A stretch of 64,000 bases of DNA from Massilia phyllostachyos (GCF_021044825.1 NZ_JAJNOC010000005.1:1-64000); one strand, 5' to 3'; positions 20,775-30,523 are shown, counted from the first letter of the stretch. Notes: generated from the sequence alone by a model not told the origin. Numbers and translations are program-made.

Positions 20775-22049
20775 ATGCAACTGCTCGCCGTTGGCCTGAA
20801 CCACACGACCGCCCCGGTCTCGCTGCGCGAGCAGCTGGCGCTCGCGCCCGACCAGCTCGGGCGCGCGGTGCAGGCGGCGCGCAGCTGGTTCGCGCGCCAA
20901 GGGGCCGGCGGCAGCGACGAAGCGGCCATTCTCTCGACCTGCAACCGCACCGAGATGTACGCGGCCAGCGACATCGCCAACCCGCTCGACGCCTCGGCCC
21001 AGTTCCTGGCCCATTACCACGCCCTGAACTTCGCCGAACTGCGTCCGCATCTCTACATGCTGCCGCAGGACAGCGCGGTGCGCCACGCCTTCCGCGTCGC
21101 CTCCGGGCTCGACTCGATGGTGCTGGGCGAGCCGCAGATCCTGGGCCAGATGAAGGACGCGGTGCGCACCGCCGAGGAAGCCGGCGGCCTGGGCACCTAC
21201 CTGCACCAGCTGTTCCAGCGCAGCTTCGCGGTCGCGAAGGAAGTGCGCAGCACCACCGAGATCGGCGCCCACAGCGTCTCGATGGCGGCCGCCGCGGTGC
21301 GGCTGTCGCAGCGCATCTTCGACCGCATCGCCGACCAGCACGTGCTGTTCATCGGCGCCGGCGAAATGATCGAACTGTGCGCGGCCCATTTCGCGGCGCA
21401 GAATCCGAAGTCGGTCACCATCGCCAACCGCACCATGGAGCGTGGCGAGCTGCTCGCCACCCGCTACAACGGCAGCGCGATCCGCCTGGCCGAACTGCCC
21501 GAGCGCCTGCACCAGTTCGACATCGTGATCTCCTGCACGGCGTCGACCCTGCCGCTGATCGGCCTCGGCCTGGTCGAACGCGCCGTGAAAGCGCGCCGCC
21601 ACCGTCCGGTGTTCATGGTCGACCTCGCGGTGCCGCGCGATATCGAGCCTGAAGTGGCGCGCCTGGACGACGTGTTCCTGTACACCGTCGACGACCTCGC
21701 GCAAGTGGTCCAGACCGGGATGGAAAGCCGCCAGGCCGCCGTGGCCCAGGCCGAAGCCATCATCGACGCGCGCGTGCAGTCCTTCATGAGCTGGGTCGGC
21801 GACCGCGCCATGGTGCCTGTCATCCGCGACCTGCACGATGCCAGCGAGGCGCTGCGCCTGGCCGAGCTGGAGCGCGCGCGCAAGCTGCTGGCGCGCGGCG
21901 ACGACGTCGACGCCGTGCTGGAAGCGCTGTCGAAAGGGCTGGCCGCCAAGTTCCTGCACGGCCCGCAGCAAGCCCTGCACCATGCCCAGGGCGACGAGCG
22001 CGCCCGCCTGGCAAGCCTGCTGCCGCAGCTGTTCCGCGGCCGCCGTTAG
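20775..22049 (+). CDS. hemA: Glutamyl-tRNA reductase
   Basis: A 424-residue NADPH enzyme that converts Glu-tRNA(Glu) to glutamate-1-semialdehyde, the first step of C5 tetrapyrrole synthesis. It has GLNHTTAPV at 7-15, catalytic C56 in STCNRTE, the [10 protein letters not shown] stretch, the NADPH site FIGAGEM near 195 and the C-terminal dimerisation helix. It is the first gene of hemA-prfA-dsbB-prmC; prfA follows after 80 bases. Confidence 0.97.
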   Translation: MQLLAVGLNHTTAPVSLREQLALAPDQLGRAVQAARSWFARQGAGGSDEAAILSTCNRTEMYAASDIANPLDASAQFLAHYHALNFAELRPHLYMLPQDSAVRHAFRVASGLDSMVLGEPQILGQMKDAVRTAEEAGGLGTYLHQLFQRSFAVAKEVRSTTEIGAHSVSMAAAAVRLSQRIFDRIADQHVLFIGAGEMIELCAAHFAAQNPKSVTIANRTMERGELLATRYNGSAIRLAELPERLHQFDIVISCTASTLPLIGLGLVERAVKARRHRPVFMVDLAVPRDIEPEVARLDDVFLYTVDDLAQVVQTGMESRQAAVAQAEAIIDARVQSFMSWVGDRAMVPVIRDLHDASEALRLAELERARKLLARGDDVDAVLEALSKGLAAKFLHGPQQALHHAQGDERARLASLLPQLFRGRR

Positions 22050-22129
22050 CGGCCCTCCTCCTTCGCCTGCGCTTCGCGTGAAGCGCGTCCCGGCCGCCCC
22101 GCGGCTACCGCAACCAACCCGAGCACCCC

Positions 22130-23206
22130 ATGAAACCATCCATGCTGGCCAAGCTGGACCAACTGGCCAACCGACTCGTCGAACTGGACGAACTCCTGAT
22201 GTCCGAAGGCGCGACGTCCAATATGGACAGCTACCGCAAGATGACGCGCGAGCACGCCGAATTGTCGCCGCTGGTCGCCCTGTACAAACAGTATGGCGCG
22301 GCCCAGGACGACATCGTGGCGGCCCAGGAGATGGCGCAGGATCCCGAAATGAAGGAGTTCGCCCAGGACGAGATCGAAGACGCGAAGTCGCGCCTGGCCG
22401 CGCTCGACCTCGAGCTGCAAAAGATGCTGCTGCCGAAGGACGCCAACGACGAGCGCAACATCTTCCTCGAGATCCGCGCCGGCACCGGCGGCGACGAATC
22501 GGCCCTGTTCGCCGGCGACCTGCTGCGCATGTACACCCGCTTCGCGGAGCGCAACCGCTGGCAGGTGGAAGTCGTCTCCGAGTCGGCCTCGGACCTGGGC
22601 GGCTACCGCGAAGTCATCGTGCGCATCATCGGCAACGGCGTGTACTCGAAGCTGAAATTCGAGTCCGGCGGCCACCGCGTGCAGCGCGTGCCCGCCACCG
22701 AGACGCAGGGCCGCATCCACACCTCGGCCTGCACGGTAGCCGTGATGCCGGAAGCGGACGAGGTCGAGGACGTGAACATCAACCCGGCCGACCTGCGCAT
22801 CGACACCTACCGCGCCTCGGGCGCCGGCGGACAGCACATCAACAAGACCGATTCCGCGGTGCGCATCACCCACCTGCCGACCGGCATCGTGGTCGAATGC
22901 CAGGACGACCGCAGCCAGCACAAGAACAAGGCGCAGGCGCTGAAGGTGCTGGCCGCGCGCATCAAGGACGTGCAGTTGCGCGAGCAGCAGTCGAAGGAAG
23001 CGGCAACCCGCAAGAGCCTGATCGGCTCGGGCGACCGCAGCGAGCGCATTCGCACCTACAACTTCCCGCAGGGGCGCCTGACCGACCACCGCATCAACCT
23101 GACGCTGTATAAGCTGGACTTCATCATGGACGGCGACCTGTCCGAGTTGACCAATGCCCTGGCGGCGGAGCACCAGGCCGAGTTGCTCGCAGCACTCGGC
23201 GATTGA
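22130..23206 (+). CDS. prfA: Peptide chain release factor 1
   Basis: A 358-residue class I release factor for UAA and UAG. It has the GGQ peptidyl-hydrolysis motif at 233-235 (same numbering as E. coli) and the PAT-type codon-recognition segment in [15 protein letters not shown], which marks RF1 rather than RF2. GGQ glutamine methylation would be done by PrmC, encoded two genes downstream. No frameshift site is present, as expected for RF1. Confidence 0.98.
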   Translation: MKPSMLAKLDQLANRLVELDELLMSEGATSNMDSYRKMTREHAELSPLVALYKQYGAAQDDIVAAQEMAQDPEMKEFAQDEIEDAKSRLAALDLELQKMLLPKDANDERNIFLEIRAGTGGDESALFAGDLLRMYTRFAERNRWQVEVVSESASDLGGYREVIVRIIGNGVYSKLKFESGGHRVQRVPATETQGRIHTSACTVAVMPEADEVEDVNINPADLRIDTYRASGAGGQHINKTDSAVRITHLPTGIVVECQDDRSQHKNKAQALKVLAARIKDVQLREQQSKEAATRKSLIGSGDRSERIRTYNFPQGRLTDHRINLTLYKLDFIMDGDLSELTNALAAEHQAELLAALGD

Positions 23207-23208
23207 TG

Positions 23209-23341
23209 CAGGGTGAGCGTGTGTAATTCCGGGCATTGCCCGAAATTACTCCGCCCACGCGTTCAACCAGCTGGTGAACAATCGCGGCGCATCCGTTCAT
23301 ACGGGGGTTGAACGCGCGGCCGGCAGAGCCGTCCACCCTAC
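23209..23341. repeat. REPIN-type inverted REP pair with nested palindrome
   Basis: The right arm (23308-23341) starts TTGAACGCGCGG and ends CGTCCACCCTAC. It matches the right arm at 45672-45705 at 30 of 34 positions. The left arm contains TCCGCCCACGCGTTCAAC, identical over 18 bases to 45620-45637. The left arm is interrupted by a second palindrome (GTAATT.CGGGC / GCCCG.AATTAC, 23223-23249), apparently a repeat within a repeat. It lies 2 bases after the prfA stop. Confidence 0.8.
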
Positions 23342-23416
23342 CGTTAAGCGAAGATTAAGTGGCCTCACAGCCTTCATGCGAGAATGCTCCGTCCCCAACA
23401 CCATAAGAACCTGACA

Positions 23417-23893
23417 ATGCTGCCCTCCACCCGCCAGATCCTGTTCGCCATCTCCTCGATCTGCTTCGCCCTGATCGCGGTCGCCCTCTACCTGCAGCAC
23501 ATCCAGGACATGATGCCCTGCCCGCTGTGCGTGATCCAGCGCTACATGTTCCTGGCCATCGGCGTGTGCACCCTGGTGGCGGCGATCAGCGGCAAGGTGC
23601 GCGAAGGGACCATCCTCGCGCTGCTGGCGGCCATCGGCGGCCTGGTCACGGTCGGCAAGCACCTGTACGTGATCGCCAACCCGGGCTTCAGCTGCGGCAT
23701 CGACCCCATGGAGACGATGCTGAACAAGATCCCGACCGCCGAATACCTGCCCTGGATCTTCCGCGCCAACGGCCTGTGCGAAGGCGCCACCGATTCGCTG
23801 CTGGGCCTCGCGATCCCGCAATGGTCGGCGGTCTGGTTCGCGATCCTGACCGTGCTGCTGGTGGTCGTCCTGCTGCGCAAGAAGCGCGCATGA
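23417..23893 (+). CDS. dsbB: Disulfide bond formation protein DsbB
   Basis: A 158-residue four-helix inner-membrane quinone reductase that re-oxidises DsbA. The first periplasmic loop has C35-P-L-C38; the second has C93 (FSCG) and C121 (GLCEG), so both redox pairs are intact. R42 after the CPLC motif is the usual quinone-site Arg. ATG 23417 is chosen because the shorter N-terminus leads straight into helix 1; the in-frame ATG at 23384 lies in the promoter area. The stop overlaps the prmC start (ATGA), showing translational coupling. Confidence 0.95.
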   Translation: MLPSTRQILFAISSICFALIAVALYLQHIQDMMPCPLCVIQRYMFLAIGVCTLVAAISGKVREGTILALLAAIGGLVTVGKHLYVIANPGFSCGIDPMETMLNKIPTAEYLPWIFRANGLCEGATDSLLGLAIPQWSAVWFAILTVLLVVVLLRKKRA

Positions 23894-24717
23894 GCTTTGT
23901 CATCGACGCCGGCGCGACCATCGGCCGGCTGCAGGCCGCGCTGCCCCTCGACGCGCTGGAAAACCGCATCCTGCTCTGCCACGCCCTCGGTATCACGCGT
24001 GTCGGCCTGATTACCCAGTCCGAACGCGTGCTGACCGAGGAAGAAGCGCGCCGGCTGGCCGCCCTGGTCCTGCGCCGCCTCGACGGCGAACCGATCGCCT
24101 ACATCGTCGGCGAGCGCGAGTTCTTCGGCCTGCCCTTCCAGGTCTCGCCTGCCGTCCTAATCCCGCGTCCCGACACCGAACTGATCGTCGAACTGGCGCT
24201 CGAGCGCCTGCCGCCGAATGGCCGCCTGCTCGACATGGGCACCGGCAGCGGCGCGATCGCGGTCGCCTGTGCCCACAGCCGCCGCGATGCGATAGTGACC
24301 GCGCTCGACCTCAGCGAAGCGGCGCTGGACATCGCGCGCGCCAACGCCGCCGCCAACGGCGTCGATGTCCGCTTCCTGCGCAGCGACTGGTTCGGCGCAC
24401 TGCAAGACGAACGCTTCGCGCTGATCGCCTCCAACCCGCCCTACATCGACGCCGACGACGTACACCTGTCCCAGGGCGACCTGCGCTTCGAACCGGCGAA
24501 CGCGCTGACGGATCACGCCGACGGCCTGTCGGCCCTGCGCACCATCGTCGATGGCGCCCCCGCGCACCTGGTCCCGGGCGGCTGGCTGCTGCTCGAACAC
24601 GGCTACGACCAGGCCGAAGCGGTGCGCGCGCTCCTCGACGCGCGCGGCTTCCAGGACGTGCAGAGCTGGCGCGACCTGCCCGGCATCGAACGGGTCAGCG
24701 GCGGCCGTTTCCCCTGA
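23890..24717 (+). CDS. prmC: Peptide chain release factor N5-glutamine methyltransferase
   Basis: A 275-residue SAM-dependent methyltransferase that modifies the GGQ glutamine of release factors. It has an N-terminal helical domain, PRPDTELIVE near 97-106, SAM motif DMGTGSGAIA near 115-124, and catalytic NPPY at 182-185 with the usual YI after it. It overlaps the dsbB stop by 4 bases. Methylase and substrate gene (prfA) share the cluster. Confidence 0.96.
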   Translation: MSFVIDAGATIGRLQAALPLDALENRILLCHALGITRVGLITQSERVLTEEEARRLAALVLRRLDGEPIAYIVGEREFFGLPFQVSPAVLIPRPDTELIVELALERLPPNGRLLDMGTGSGAIAVACAHSRRDAIVTALDLSEAALDIARANAAANGVDVRFLRSDWFGALQDERFALIASNPPYIDADDVHLSQGDLRFEPANALTDHADGLSALRTIVDGAPAHLVPGGWLLLEHGYDQAEAVRALLDARGFQDVQSWRDLPGIERVSGGRFP

Positions 24718-24793
24718 CGCGCCCTAGCCTGCGCGGCGCCCCGGATGGCCTTGTTAAAATGGCCATTCCGACAACGATTCCTGCCAGCGCCGC

Positions 24794-26596
24794 ATGCGCA
24801 CACTGTTCGCTTCCCTCGTCCTGCTCGCCCCACTCGTCTGCTGCGCCGCCGATACCGCGGCGATGGAGGCGCGCCGCCTGTTCGAGCGCGAATGGCAGTG
24901 GGGCTTGCGCCAGCAACCCGAGTATGCGACCGGCATCGGCGAACACCGCTACGACGCCCTGCTGACGGACACCTCGCTGGAAGCCCGTGCCGCGGCGCTC
25001 GACCATGCGCGCCAGGCCCTGCTCGATGCCCGCAAGATCGACCGCGCCCAGCTCGGCGCAGCGGACCAGTTGTCGCTCGACCTGTTCATCGCCGCGCGCG
25101 AACGCCAGCTGGCGGCCGGCGCCTTCGCCGCCTTCGACCCGCAGCCGATCAGCGCCTGGGACGGCCTGCAATTGCGCCTGCCGCGCCTGGTCGCCCAGAT
25201 GCCGTTCACGAGCGAGGCCGACTACCGCAACTACCTCGGCCGCCTGGACGCCCTGCCCGCCCACGTCGACGGCCTGATCGCGCAGCTGCGCGCCGGCCTG
25301 GAGGCTGGCTGGACGGTGCCGAAGGTGGCCATCGCACCGGTCCCGGCGGCGCTGCACGCCCTGCACGAGAACATCGCGGGCGGCCCGCTGTTCGCGCCTT
25401 TCCTGCGCATCCCGGCCGCGATCGACCCGGACACCCGGGAAGCGCTGCTGGACGAGGGCATCACGGCCCTGGCCCGCGCCGCCGCCAGCCTGCACCGGTT
25501 TGACACCTTCCTGCGCGAGGAGTACCTGCCTGGCGCGCGCGAGACCATCGGCGCCGGCCAGCTGCCGAACGGCGCCGACTGGTACGCCTTCCTGGTGCGC
25601 AGCAGCACCACCACGGCCTTGACGCCGGACCAGGTCCACGCGATCGGCCTGCAGGAAGTCGCGCGCATCCGCGCCCTGATGGCGGCTCAGGTAGCACGCA
25701 CCGGCTTTCGCGGCGACTTGCCGCGCTTTCTGGTGTTCGCGCGCAGCGACCCGCGCCTGTTCCCGCAGGACGCGAATACCCTGCTGGCGCGCTACGGCAA
25801 GGCGGTGGCGCGCGCCCGCGCCAAACTGCCCAAACTGTTTACCGCGATTCCCGAGGCCGGCCTCGCGGTCAAGCCGATGGCGCAGGAAGGAGCCGGCCAA
25901 CCGGTCGCCTATTACGAAGCCGGCAGCGACGAGCGCACCGCCGCGCTGGTGGTGAATGTATCGAAGCTGGCCACCCGTCCGCTGTGGCAGGTCGACAGCG
26001 TGGCCCTGCACGAGGGCCTGCCCGGCCACCACCTGCAGGTGGCGCGCGCCCGGATCCTGGACCTGCCGGCCTTCCGCCGCCACGGCTGGTACGAGGCCTA
26101 TGGCGAAGGCTGGGCCACCTATGCGGAAGGGCTGGGCGACGCGCTCGGCTTCTTCGGCGACCCGTTCACCCGCTTCGGGCGCCTGAACGAAGAGATGCTG
26201 CGCGCCGCGCGCCTGGTGGTGGACACCGGCATCCACGCCAAAGGCTGGTCGCGGCGCCAGGCCATCGATTACCTGAACGCCAACACCGCCAATCCGCCGG
26301 AGGACAACGAGGCCGAGGTCGACCGCTACATCGCGCGGCCGGCCCAGGCCCTGGCCTACAAGATCGGCCAGCTGCGCATCCTGGAGCTGCGCGCGCTGGC
26401 GAGGAAGGAGTTGGGGCCGCGCTTCGACCTGCGGCGCTTCCACGACGCGGTGCTGGGCGCCGGCGCGCTGCCGCTCGACTTCCTGCAACGGCGGGTCGAG
26501 GCCTGGATCGTGCGCGAAAAAGAGGCAGCCGCGCTGGCCCCTGCCGCCGCCGCCGCGGCGTCCATACGGCCGGGCGAGGCTGCCGGGCAGGAATGA
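24794..26596 (+). CDS. Exported DUF885 family (putative metallopeptidase)
   Basis: A 600-residue protein with an N-terminal signal segment (hydrophobic 3-18, CCAAD after it; the lipobox is not canonical). The DUF885 signature HEGLPGHH (H406, E407, H412, H413) resembles the zinc motif of M32-like carboxypeptidases. WYEAYGEGWATYAE follows, as is typical of the family. Probably a periplasmic dipeptidase or carboxypeptidase; activity is inferred only. An Ala-rich low-complexity tail (residues about 575-600) ends it. gshA follows after 78 bases on the same strand. Confidence 0.88.
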   Translation: MRTLFASLVLLAPLVCCAADTAAMEARRLFEREWQWGLRQQPEYATGIGEHRYDALLTDTSLEARAAALDHARQALLDARKIDRAQLGAADQLSLDLFIAARERQLAAGAFAAFDPQPISAWDGLQLRLPRLVAQMPFTSEADYRNYLGRLDALPAHVDGLIAQLRAGLEAGWTVPKVAIAPVPAALHALHENIAGGPLFAPFLRIPAAIDPDTREALLDEGITALARAAASLHRFDTFLREEYLPGARETIGAGQLPNGADWYAFLVRSSTTTALTPDQVHAIGLQEVARIRALMAAQVARTGFRGDLPRFLVFARSDPRLFPQDANTLLARYGKAVARARAKLPKLFTAIPEAGLAVKPMAQEGAGQPVAYYEAGSDERTAALVVNVSKLATRPLWQVDSVALHEGLPGHHLQVARARILDLPAFRRHGWYEAYGEGWATYAEGLGDALGFFGDPFTRFGRLNEEMLRAARLVVDTGIHAKGWSRRQAIDYLNANTANPPEDNEAEVDRYIARPAQALAYKIGQLRILELRALARKELGPRFDLRRFHDAVLGAGALPLDFLQRRVEAWIVREKEAAALAPAAAAAASIRPGEAAGQE

Positions 26597-26674
26597 GGCG
26601 GTCGCCGACGCGCTCCCCGTTTTTCGGTTACTCTCTGCTCCAATCCGCATTGGCAGTATAAGAAAGGAAACACT

Positions 26675-28270
26675 GTGTCGAACCAACTCCAACGCCGCCT
26701 CGCCCTGCTCGACGACGACGACCACCGCGCCCTGCTCGGCCAGGGCCTGCGTGGCATCGAACGCGAAACCCTGCGCGTCGACCGGCAGGGCCGCCTGGCG
26801 CGCACCCCGCATCCAGTGAAACTCGGTTCGGCACTGACCCATCCGCTCATCACCACCGACTACGCCGAAGCCCTGCTGGAATTCATCACCCCGGCCGAGC
26901 ACGACATCTCGCTGGCCCTGAACCGGCTGGACGCCATCCACCGCTACGCCCACTCCCGCATGCCGGACGAGATCCTGTGGAGCGTGTCGATGCCGGGCGA
27001 GCTGCCGTCGGAAGAAGAGATCGAGATCGCCTGGTACGGCAAGTCGAACATCGGCATGCTCAAGCACGTCTACCGCCGCGGCCTGGCGCTGCGCTACGGG
27101 AAGGCGATGCAGTGCATCTCGGGCATCCACTACAACTACTCGCTGCCGGAAAAGCTGTGGCAGCTGGTCGCCGCCAGCGAAGGCATCGTCGAGGAGCGCC
27201 GCAACGCCCTGCGCGACTTCCAGTCCGAAAGCTATATCGCGACCATCCGCAACTTCCGCCGCTACAGCTGGCTGCTGATGTACCTGTTCGGCGCCACTCC
27301 CGCGCTGACCCGCAGCTTCCTGCGCGGCGGCGCCCACGGCCTGGAAACCCTGTCCGACGACACGCTCTACCTGCCCTACGCCACCAGCCTGCGCATGAGC
27401 GACCTCGGTTACCAGAACGATGCCCAGGCCGGCCTGCGCCCGCACGAGAACAGCCTGGAAAGCTATGTGACGAGCCTGATGGGCGCGGTGAACACGCCCT
27501 ACGCGCCCTACGCGGAGATCGGCACCAAAAAGGATGGCGAGTGGGTGCAGCTGTCGACCAACGTGCTGCAGATCGAGAACGAGTACTACTCGACGATCCG
27601 TCCGAAGCGCGTGATCCGCACCGGCGAGCGTCCGGTGCAGGCGCTGTGCAACCGCGGCGTGCAGTACATCGAAGTGCGCTGCCTGGACGTCGACCCGTTC
27701 GAGCCGGTCGGCATCTCGCTCGAGACCGGCCGCTTCCTGGACGCTTTCCTGCTGTTCTGCGCGCTGGAAGAAAGCCCCCTGATCAGCGCCCACGAAGGCC
27801 AGATCCACGCCCGCAATTTCGCGCGCACCGTGAAGGAAGGCCGCCGCCCGGACCTGACCCTCACCCGCGACGGCGTCGAGGTGCCGCTCAAGGACTGGGC
27901 GCTGGAACTGATCGAGCGCATCCGCCCGGTGGCCGAGCTGCTCGACGTCGAGCACAACGAGAGTGGCGTGCATGCGAGCGCGCTCGGCCTGCAGAAGGCC
28001 AGGATCGACAACCCGGCGCTGACGCCATCGGCGCGGGTGCTGGAAGAGATCCGCGCGCTCGGCTCGGCCGCCGCCTTCGGCTTGCGCCAGAGCGAGCTGC
28101 ATGCGGCGTCGTTCCGCGAGAGCCCCCTGATGCCGGCCGAGGAAGCGCTGTTCGACGAGATGGCGGCCAATTCGCTGGCCGAGCAGGCGACCATCGAGGC
28201 CACCGACACCGGCAGCTTCGACGACTTCGTCGCCGCCTACAACAGCAGCACCCTGTGCGGTAACCATTAA
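26675..28270 (+). CDS. gshA: Glutamate-cysteine ligase, type 1
   Basis: A 531-residue ATP-dependent ligase making gamma-glutamylcysteine, the first step of glutathione synthesis. It belongs to the enterobacterial-type GshA family: [10 protein letters not shown] near 28-37, PADE/SMPGELP and [12 protein letters not shown]-like core ([11 protein letters not shown]), then [12 protein letters not shown]. It starts at GTG 26675 after AAAGGAA. gshB is not adjacent. Glutathione-linked genes elsewhere in the window are the MAPEG protein and the glutathione peroxidase. Confidence 0.96.
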   Translation: MSNQLQRRLALLDDDDHRALLGQGLRGIERETLRVDRQGRLARTPHPVKLGSALTHPLITTDYAEALLEFITPAEHDISLALNRLDAIHRYAHSRMPDEILWSVSMPGELPSEEEIEIAWYGKSNIGMLKHVYRRGLALRYGKAMQCISGIHYNYSLPEKLWQLVAASEGIVEERRNALRDFQSESYIATIRNFRRYSWLLMYLFGATPALTRSFLRGGAHGLETLSDDTLYLPYATSLRMSDLGYQNDAQAGLRPHENSLESYVTSLMGAVNTPYAPYAEIGTKKDGEWVQLSTNVLQIENEYYSTIRPKRVIRTGERPVQALCNRGVQYIEVRCLDVDPFEPVGISLETGRFLDAFLLFCALEESPLISAHEGQIHARNFARTVKEGRRPDLTLTRDGVEVPLKDWALELIERIRPVAELLDVEHNESGVHASALGLQKARIDNPALTPSARVLEEIRALGSAAAFGLRQSELHAASFRESPLMPAEEALFDEMAANSLAEQATIEATDTGSFDDFVAAYNSSTLCGNH

Positions 28271-28296
28271 GCCCACCGCGAGCGAACGGGGCGCCG

Positions 28297-29292
28297 GTGC
28301 TCACCTTCTACAACGAACACCACGCCCTGGCGGCGTCGCTGCATGCGGCGGCGCTGGCGCCCCTGCTGTCGGCGCTGGAGCGGCGCGGCCTGGGACGGAT
28401 CGTCACGCCGCACGGCGTGCCGCTGGTCTCGCTCGAGCGGGTGCACAGCCCGCGCTACCTGCATTTCCTGCGCACCGCCTGGAGCGAATGGCTGGCGCTC
28501 GATCCAGGCAACGCCGGCCGCGAGCTGCTGCCCGGCAGCTGGCCGGTGCGCGGCATGCGCGACGACGTCGAACCGCCCGACCTGCGCGCCCGCGCCGGCC
28601 TGTATGCCTCCGACACCCGCACCCCATTGACGGCCGGCGCCTGGACCGCCGCCAAGACCGGCGCCGACTGCGCGGTGAACGCCGCGCACGCGCTGCGCAT
28701 GGGCGAACGCGGCAGCTTCGCGCTGACCCTGCCGCCCGGGCGCCACGTGGGCGCCGACTGGTGCGGCGGCGGCGGCTTCCTGAACAATGCCGCGCTGGCG
28801 GCCCAGCACCTGCTGGACGACGGCTTGCAGCGCGTCGCCATCCTCGACCTCGGCCCGCACCACGGCCACGGCACCCAGCACATTTTCTATGCACGCGGCG
28901 ACGTGCTGTTCGCCTCGCTGCACCTGGATCCGCAACATGCCTGGCCCTGGTACGCCGGCCATGCCATTGAAACCGGCGCCGGGGCGGGACTACACCACAC
29001 CCTGAACCTGCCGCTGGCCGCGGGGCTCGGCGCCGCGCAATGGTTCGCCGCGCTGGAGACGGGCTGCGTCAAGCTGGGCATGTTCCGTCCCGAGGCGCTG
29101 GTGGTCTCGCTGGGCGCCGAGCTGGCCGCCCATTTCGCCCTGGCGGGCGCCGACTTCCTGCGCCTGGGCGAACGCATCGCCCACCTCGGCCTGCCGACCG
29201 TCTTCGTGTTCGAGGGCGCCGACCGGGCCGGCGGCACGGAGTACGCTACCCACCTGGTCAACGTCCTCGAAGGTTTCGAGACCGCCGCGTAG
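28297..29292 (+). CDS. HDAC-fold family protein with lost metal ligands
   Basis: A 331-residue protein of the histone deacetylase/acetylpolyamine amidohydrolase superfamily: HSPRYLHFL, LPPGRHVGADW, FLNNAALAAQ, DLGPHHGHGTQ, FASLHLDPQ and NLPLAAG line up with the family in order. Three active-site positions are changed. The family PPGHH reads PPGRH (R149). The zinc ligand Asp of DxDxHH is Gly (G186 in DLGPHH), and the later GFD ligand motif reads GAE (A274, E275). Only H188 of the three metal ligands is kept, so ordinary zinc deacetylase activity is unlikely. The frame is intact with normal codon use, so it is probably a functional but altered protein. It begins at GTG 28297 and is followed by elaA. 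Confidence 0.82.
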   Translation: MLTFYNEHHALAASLHAAALAPLLSALERRGLGRIVTPHGVPLVSLERVHSPRYLHFLRTAWSEWLALDPGNAGRELLPGSWPVRGMRDDVEPPDLRARAGLYASDTRTPLTAGAWTAAKTGADCAVNAAHALRMGERGSFALTLPPGRHVGADWCGGGGFLNNAALAAQHLLDDGLQRVAILDLGPHHGHGTQHIFYARGDVLFASLHLDPQHAWPWYAGHAIETGAGAGLHHTLNLPLAAGLGAAQWFAALETGCVKLGMFRPEALVVSLGAELAAHFALAGADFLRLGERIAHLGLPTVFVFEGADRAGGTEYATHLVNVLEGFETAA

Positions 29293-29328
29293 AATACGGC
29301 GTCCGCAATCCACACCAATCCAACGACC

Positions 29329-29781
29329 ATGATCGACTGGCAGCTCTCCTCCTTCAACGACCTCACTCCCGCCGACCTGTACGAGGTCCTGGCCCAGCGC
29401 CAGGATGTCTTCATCCTCGAGCAGACCTGCCTGTATCCCGACATCGACGGGCTCGATCCGGTGGCCCACCACCTGCTCGGCTGGCGCACGGTCGAGGGCA
29501 AGCGCCAGCTGGCGGCCTACCTGCGCATCCTCGGCCCCGGCGTGAAGTACGACGAGATGTCGCTGGGACGCGTCATCACCACCAAGGCAGCGCGCGGCAG
29601 CGGCGCCGGGCGCGCCCTGCTGAACGAGGGCATCGCCTGCGCCGAGCGGCTGCACCCCGGCCACCGCATCCGCATCGGCGCCCAGCAATACCTCGAAGCC
29701 TTTTATCAGAGCTTCGGCTTCGGGACCGTCTCCGCCCCGTACGACGAAGACGGCATCATGCACATCGACATGCTGCGCTGA
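29329..29781 (+). CDS. elaA: GNAT family N-acetyltransferase, ElaA type
   Basis: A 150-residue acetyltransferase. The FNDLTPADLYEVLAQRQDVFILEQ start and CLYPDIDGLD are typical of ElaA. The acetyl-CoA loop reads RGSGAGRALL. The target is not known. It starts 36 bases after the HDAC-like gene on the same strand, so a joint transcript is likely. An acetyltransferase next to a deacetylase-fold protein could be meaningful, but this is only inferred from position. Confidence 0.9.
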   Translation: MIDWQLSSFNDLTPADLYEVLAQRQDVFILEQTCLYPDIDGLDPVAHHLLGWRTVEGKRQLAAYLRILGPGVKYDEMSLGRVITTKAARGSGAGRALLNEGIACAERLHPGHRIRIGAQQYLEAFYQSFGFGTVSAPYDEDGIMHIDMLR

Positions 29782-29791
29782 AGCGCCCGCT

Positions 29792-29953
29792 TCATCTCGA
29801 CCAGCGGCCGGCCACGTACACGACGAGCGCCGCCAGCAGCAGCCAGCCATCAGGGCCGACCCGCGGCGGCATCGACACCGCCTGGCAGCTGCCGGGCGCT
29901 GCGGCGGCGGCAGCACTGGTTACCAAGAAAATGAGCAGTAGAAAGGTGCGCAT
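29792..29953 (-). CDS. Possible 53-aa exported or membrane micro-protein
   Basis: The frame from ATG 29953 encodes a signal-like N-terminus (MRTFLLLIFLVTSAAAAAA), a short spacer and a second hydrophobic segment ending in RWSR. The tail (P-R-V-G-P-D-G-W, hydrophobic run, basic end) resembles PEP-CTERM-like sorting tails but lacks the exact motif. No Shine-Dalgarno sequence is visible, so expression is uncertain. The rest of 29782-30079 has only the terminator at its right end. Confidence 0.4.
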   Translation of the reverse strand: MRTFLLLIFLVTSAAAAAAPGSCQAVSMPPRVGPDGWLLLAALVVYVAGRWSR

Positions 29954-30034
29954 AGGGAGGCTCGGGAAGTCGGAACCCCGCAGCATCCGCCATGCGAACC
30001 CGGCCGCTCCTGCGCCAGCTCAGGCGTGCGCGCA

Positions 30035-30062
30035 AAAAAAAACCGGGGCAAAGGCCCCGGTT
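30035..30062 (-). terminator. Rho-independent terminator of the FKBP gene
   Basis: Minus strand: stem AACCGGGGC/GCCCCGGTT (30062-30041) followed by an uninterrupted U-run. Confidence 0.92.
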
Positions 30063-30079
30063 CCCTGGAACAGTGTCTC

Positions 30080-30523
30080 TTATTGCACGGTGTTCAGCAC
30101 GATCTCGAACACCAGGCCCGAATTGCCCGGGATGTTCGGCGCGCTGCCGGCCACGCCGTAGCCCAGGCTCGACGGCACTTCGACGGTGCGCTTGCCGCCG
30201 ACCTTCATGCCGGTCACGCCCTGCTCGAAGCCCGGGATCACGGCATTCGCGCCCAAGCGGAAGGTGAAGGGACCGGCTTCGATCTGCTTGCCCTTGTGGT
30301 CGGCCTTGGCGGCGTCGTACAGCCACAGGGTGTAGTTCAGGGTCACGGTCTTGCCGCTGACCGCTTCGGCGCCGGTGCCGACGGTGTTGTCGGTCTTGAC
30401 CAGGGCGGCCGGGCTGCTGACCGAGGTATTGCCGCCGGGGTTGTCGTCGCCGCCGCTACCGCCGCAGGCGGTCAGGCTCATCACGGCGACGAAAGCGGCG
30501 ATCAGGGGAAACTTCAGCTTCAT
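30080..30523 (-). CDS. FKBP-type peptidyl-prolyl isomerase, lipoprotein
   Basis: A 147-residue exported prolyl isomerase. The signal peptide ends in a lipobox (LTAC at about 17-20), followed by a Gly/Ser/Asp-rich linker and one FKBP domain (VTLNYTLWLYD, then FRLGANAVIPGFEQGVTGMKVG and SSLGYG, each quoted in part). It should assist folding of envelope proteins from the membrane face. ATG 30523 is chosen for the leader and the AAGGA upstream; the longer frame reaching 30958 runs antisense through kup and is rejected. It sits downstream of kup but has a 113-base gap with its own leader. Confidence 0.9.
   Translation of the reverse strand: MKLKFPLIAAFVAVMSLTACGGSGGDDNPGGNTSVSSPAALVKTDNTVGTGAEAVSGKTVTLNYTLWLYDAAKADHKGKQIEAGPFTFRLGANAVIPGFEQGVTGMKVGGKRTVEVPSSLGYGVAGSAPNIPGNSGLVFEIVLNTVQ

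Noticed and set aside
23209-23341. CRISPR-like repeats in the prfA-dsbB gap
   Set aside because: The repeats are inverted, not direct, are few and unevenly spaced, and match REP elements at 45.6 and 59 kb. No cas genes are in the window.
24695-28276. 1193-residue frame on the minus strand across the DUF885 and gshA genes
   Set aside because: It is antisense to two well-supported genes and crosses their intergenic gap. Its composition (Arg/Gln/Ala/Val/His-rich) is typical of shadow translation in high-GC DNA.
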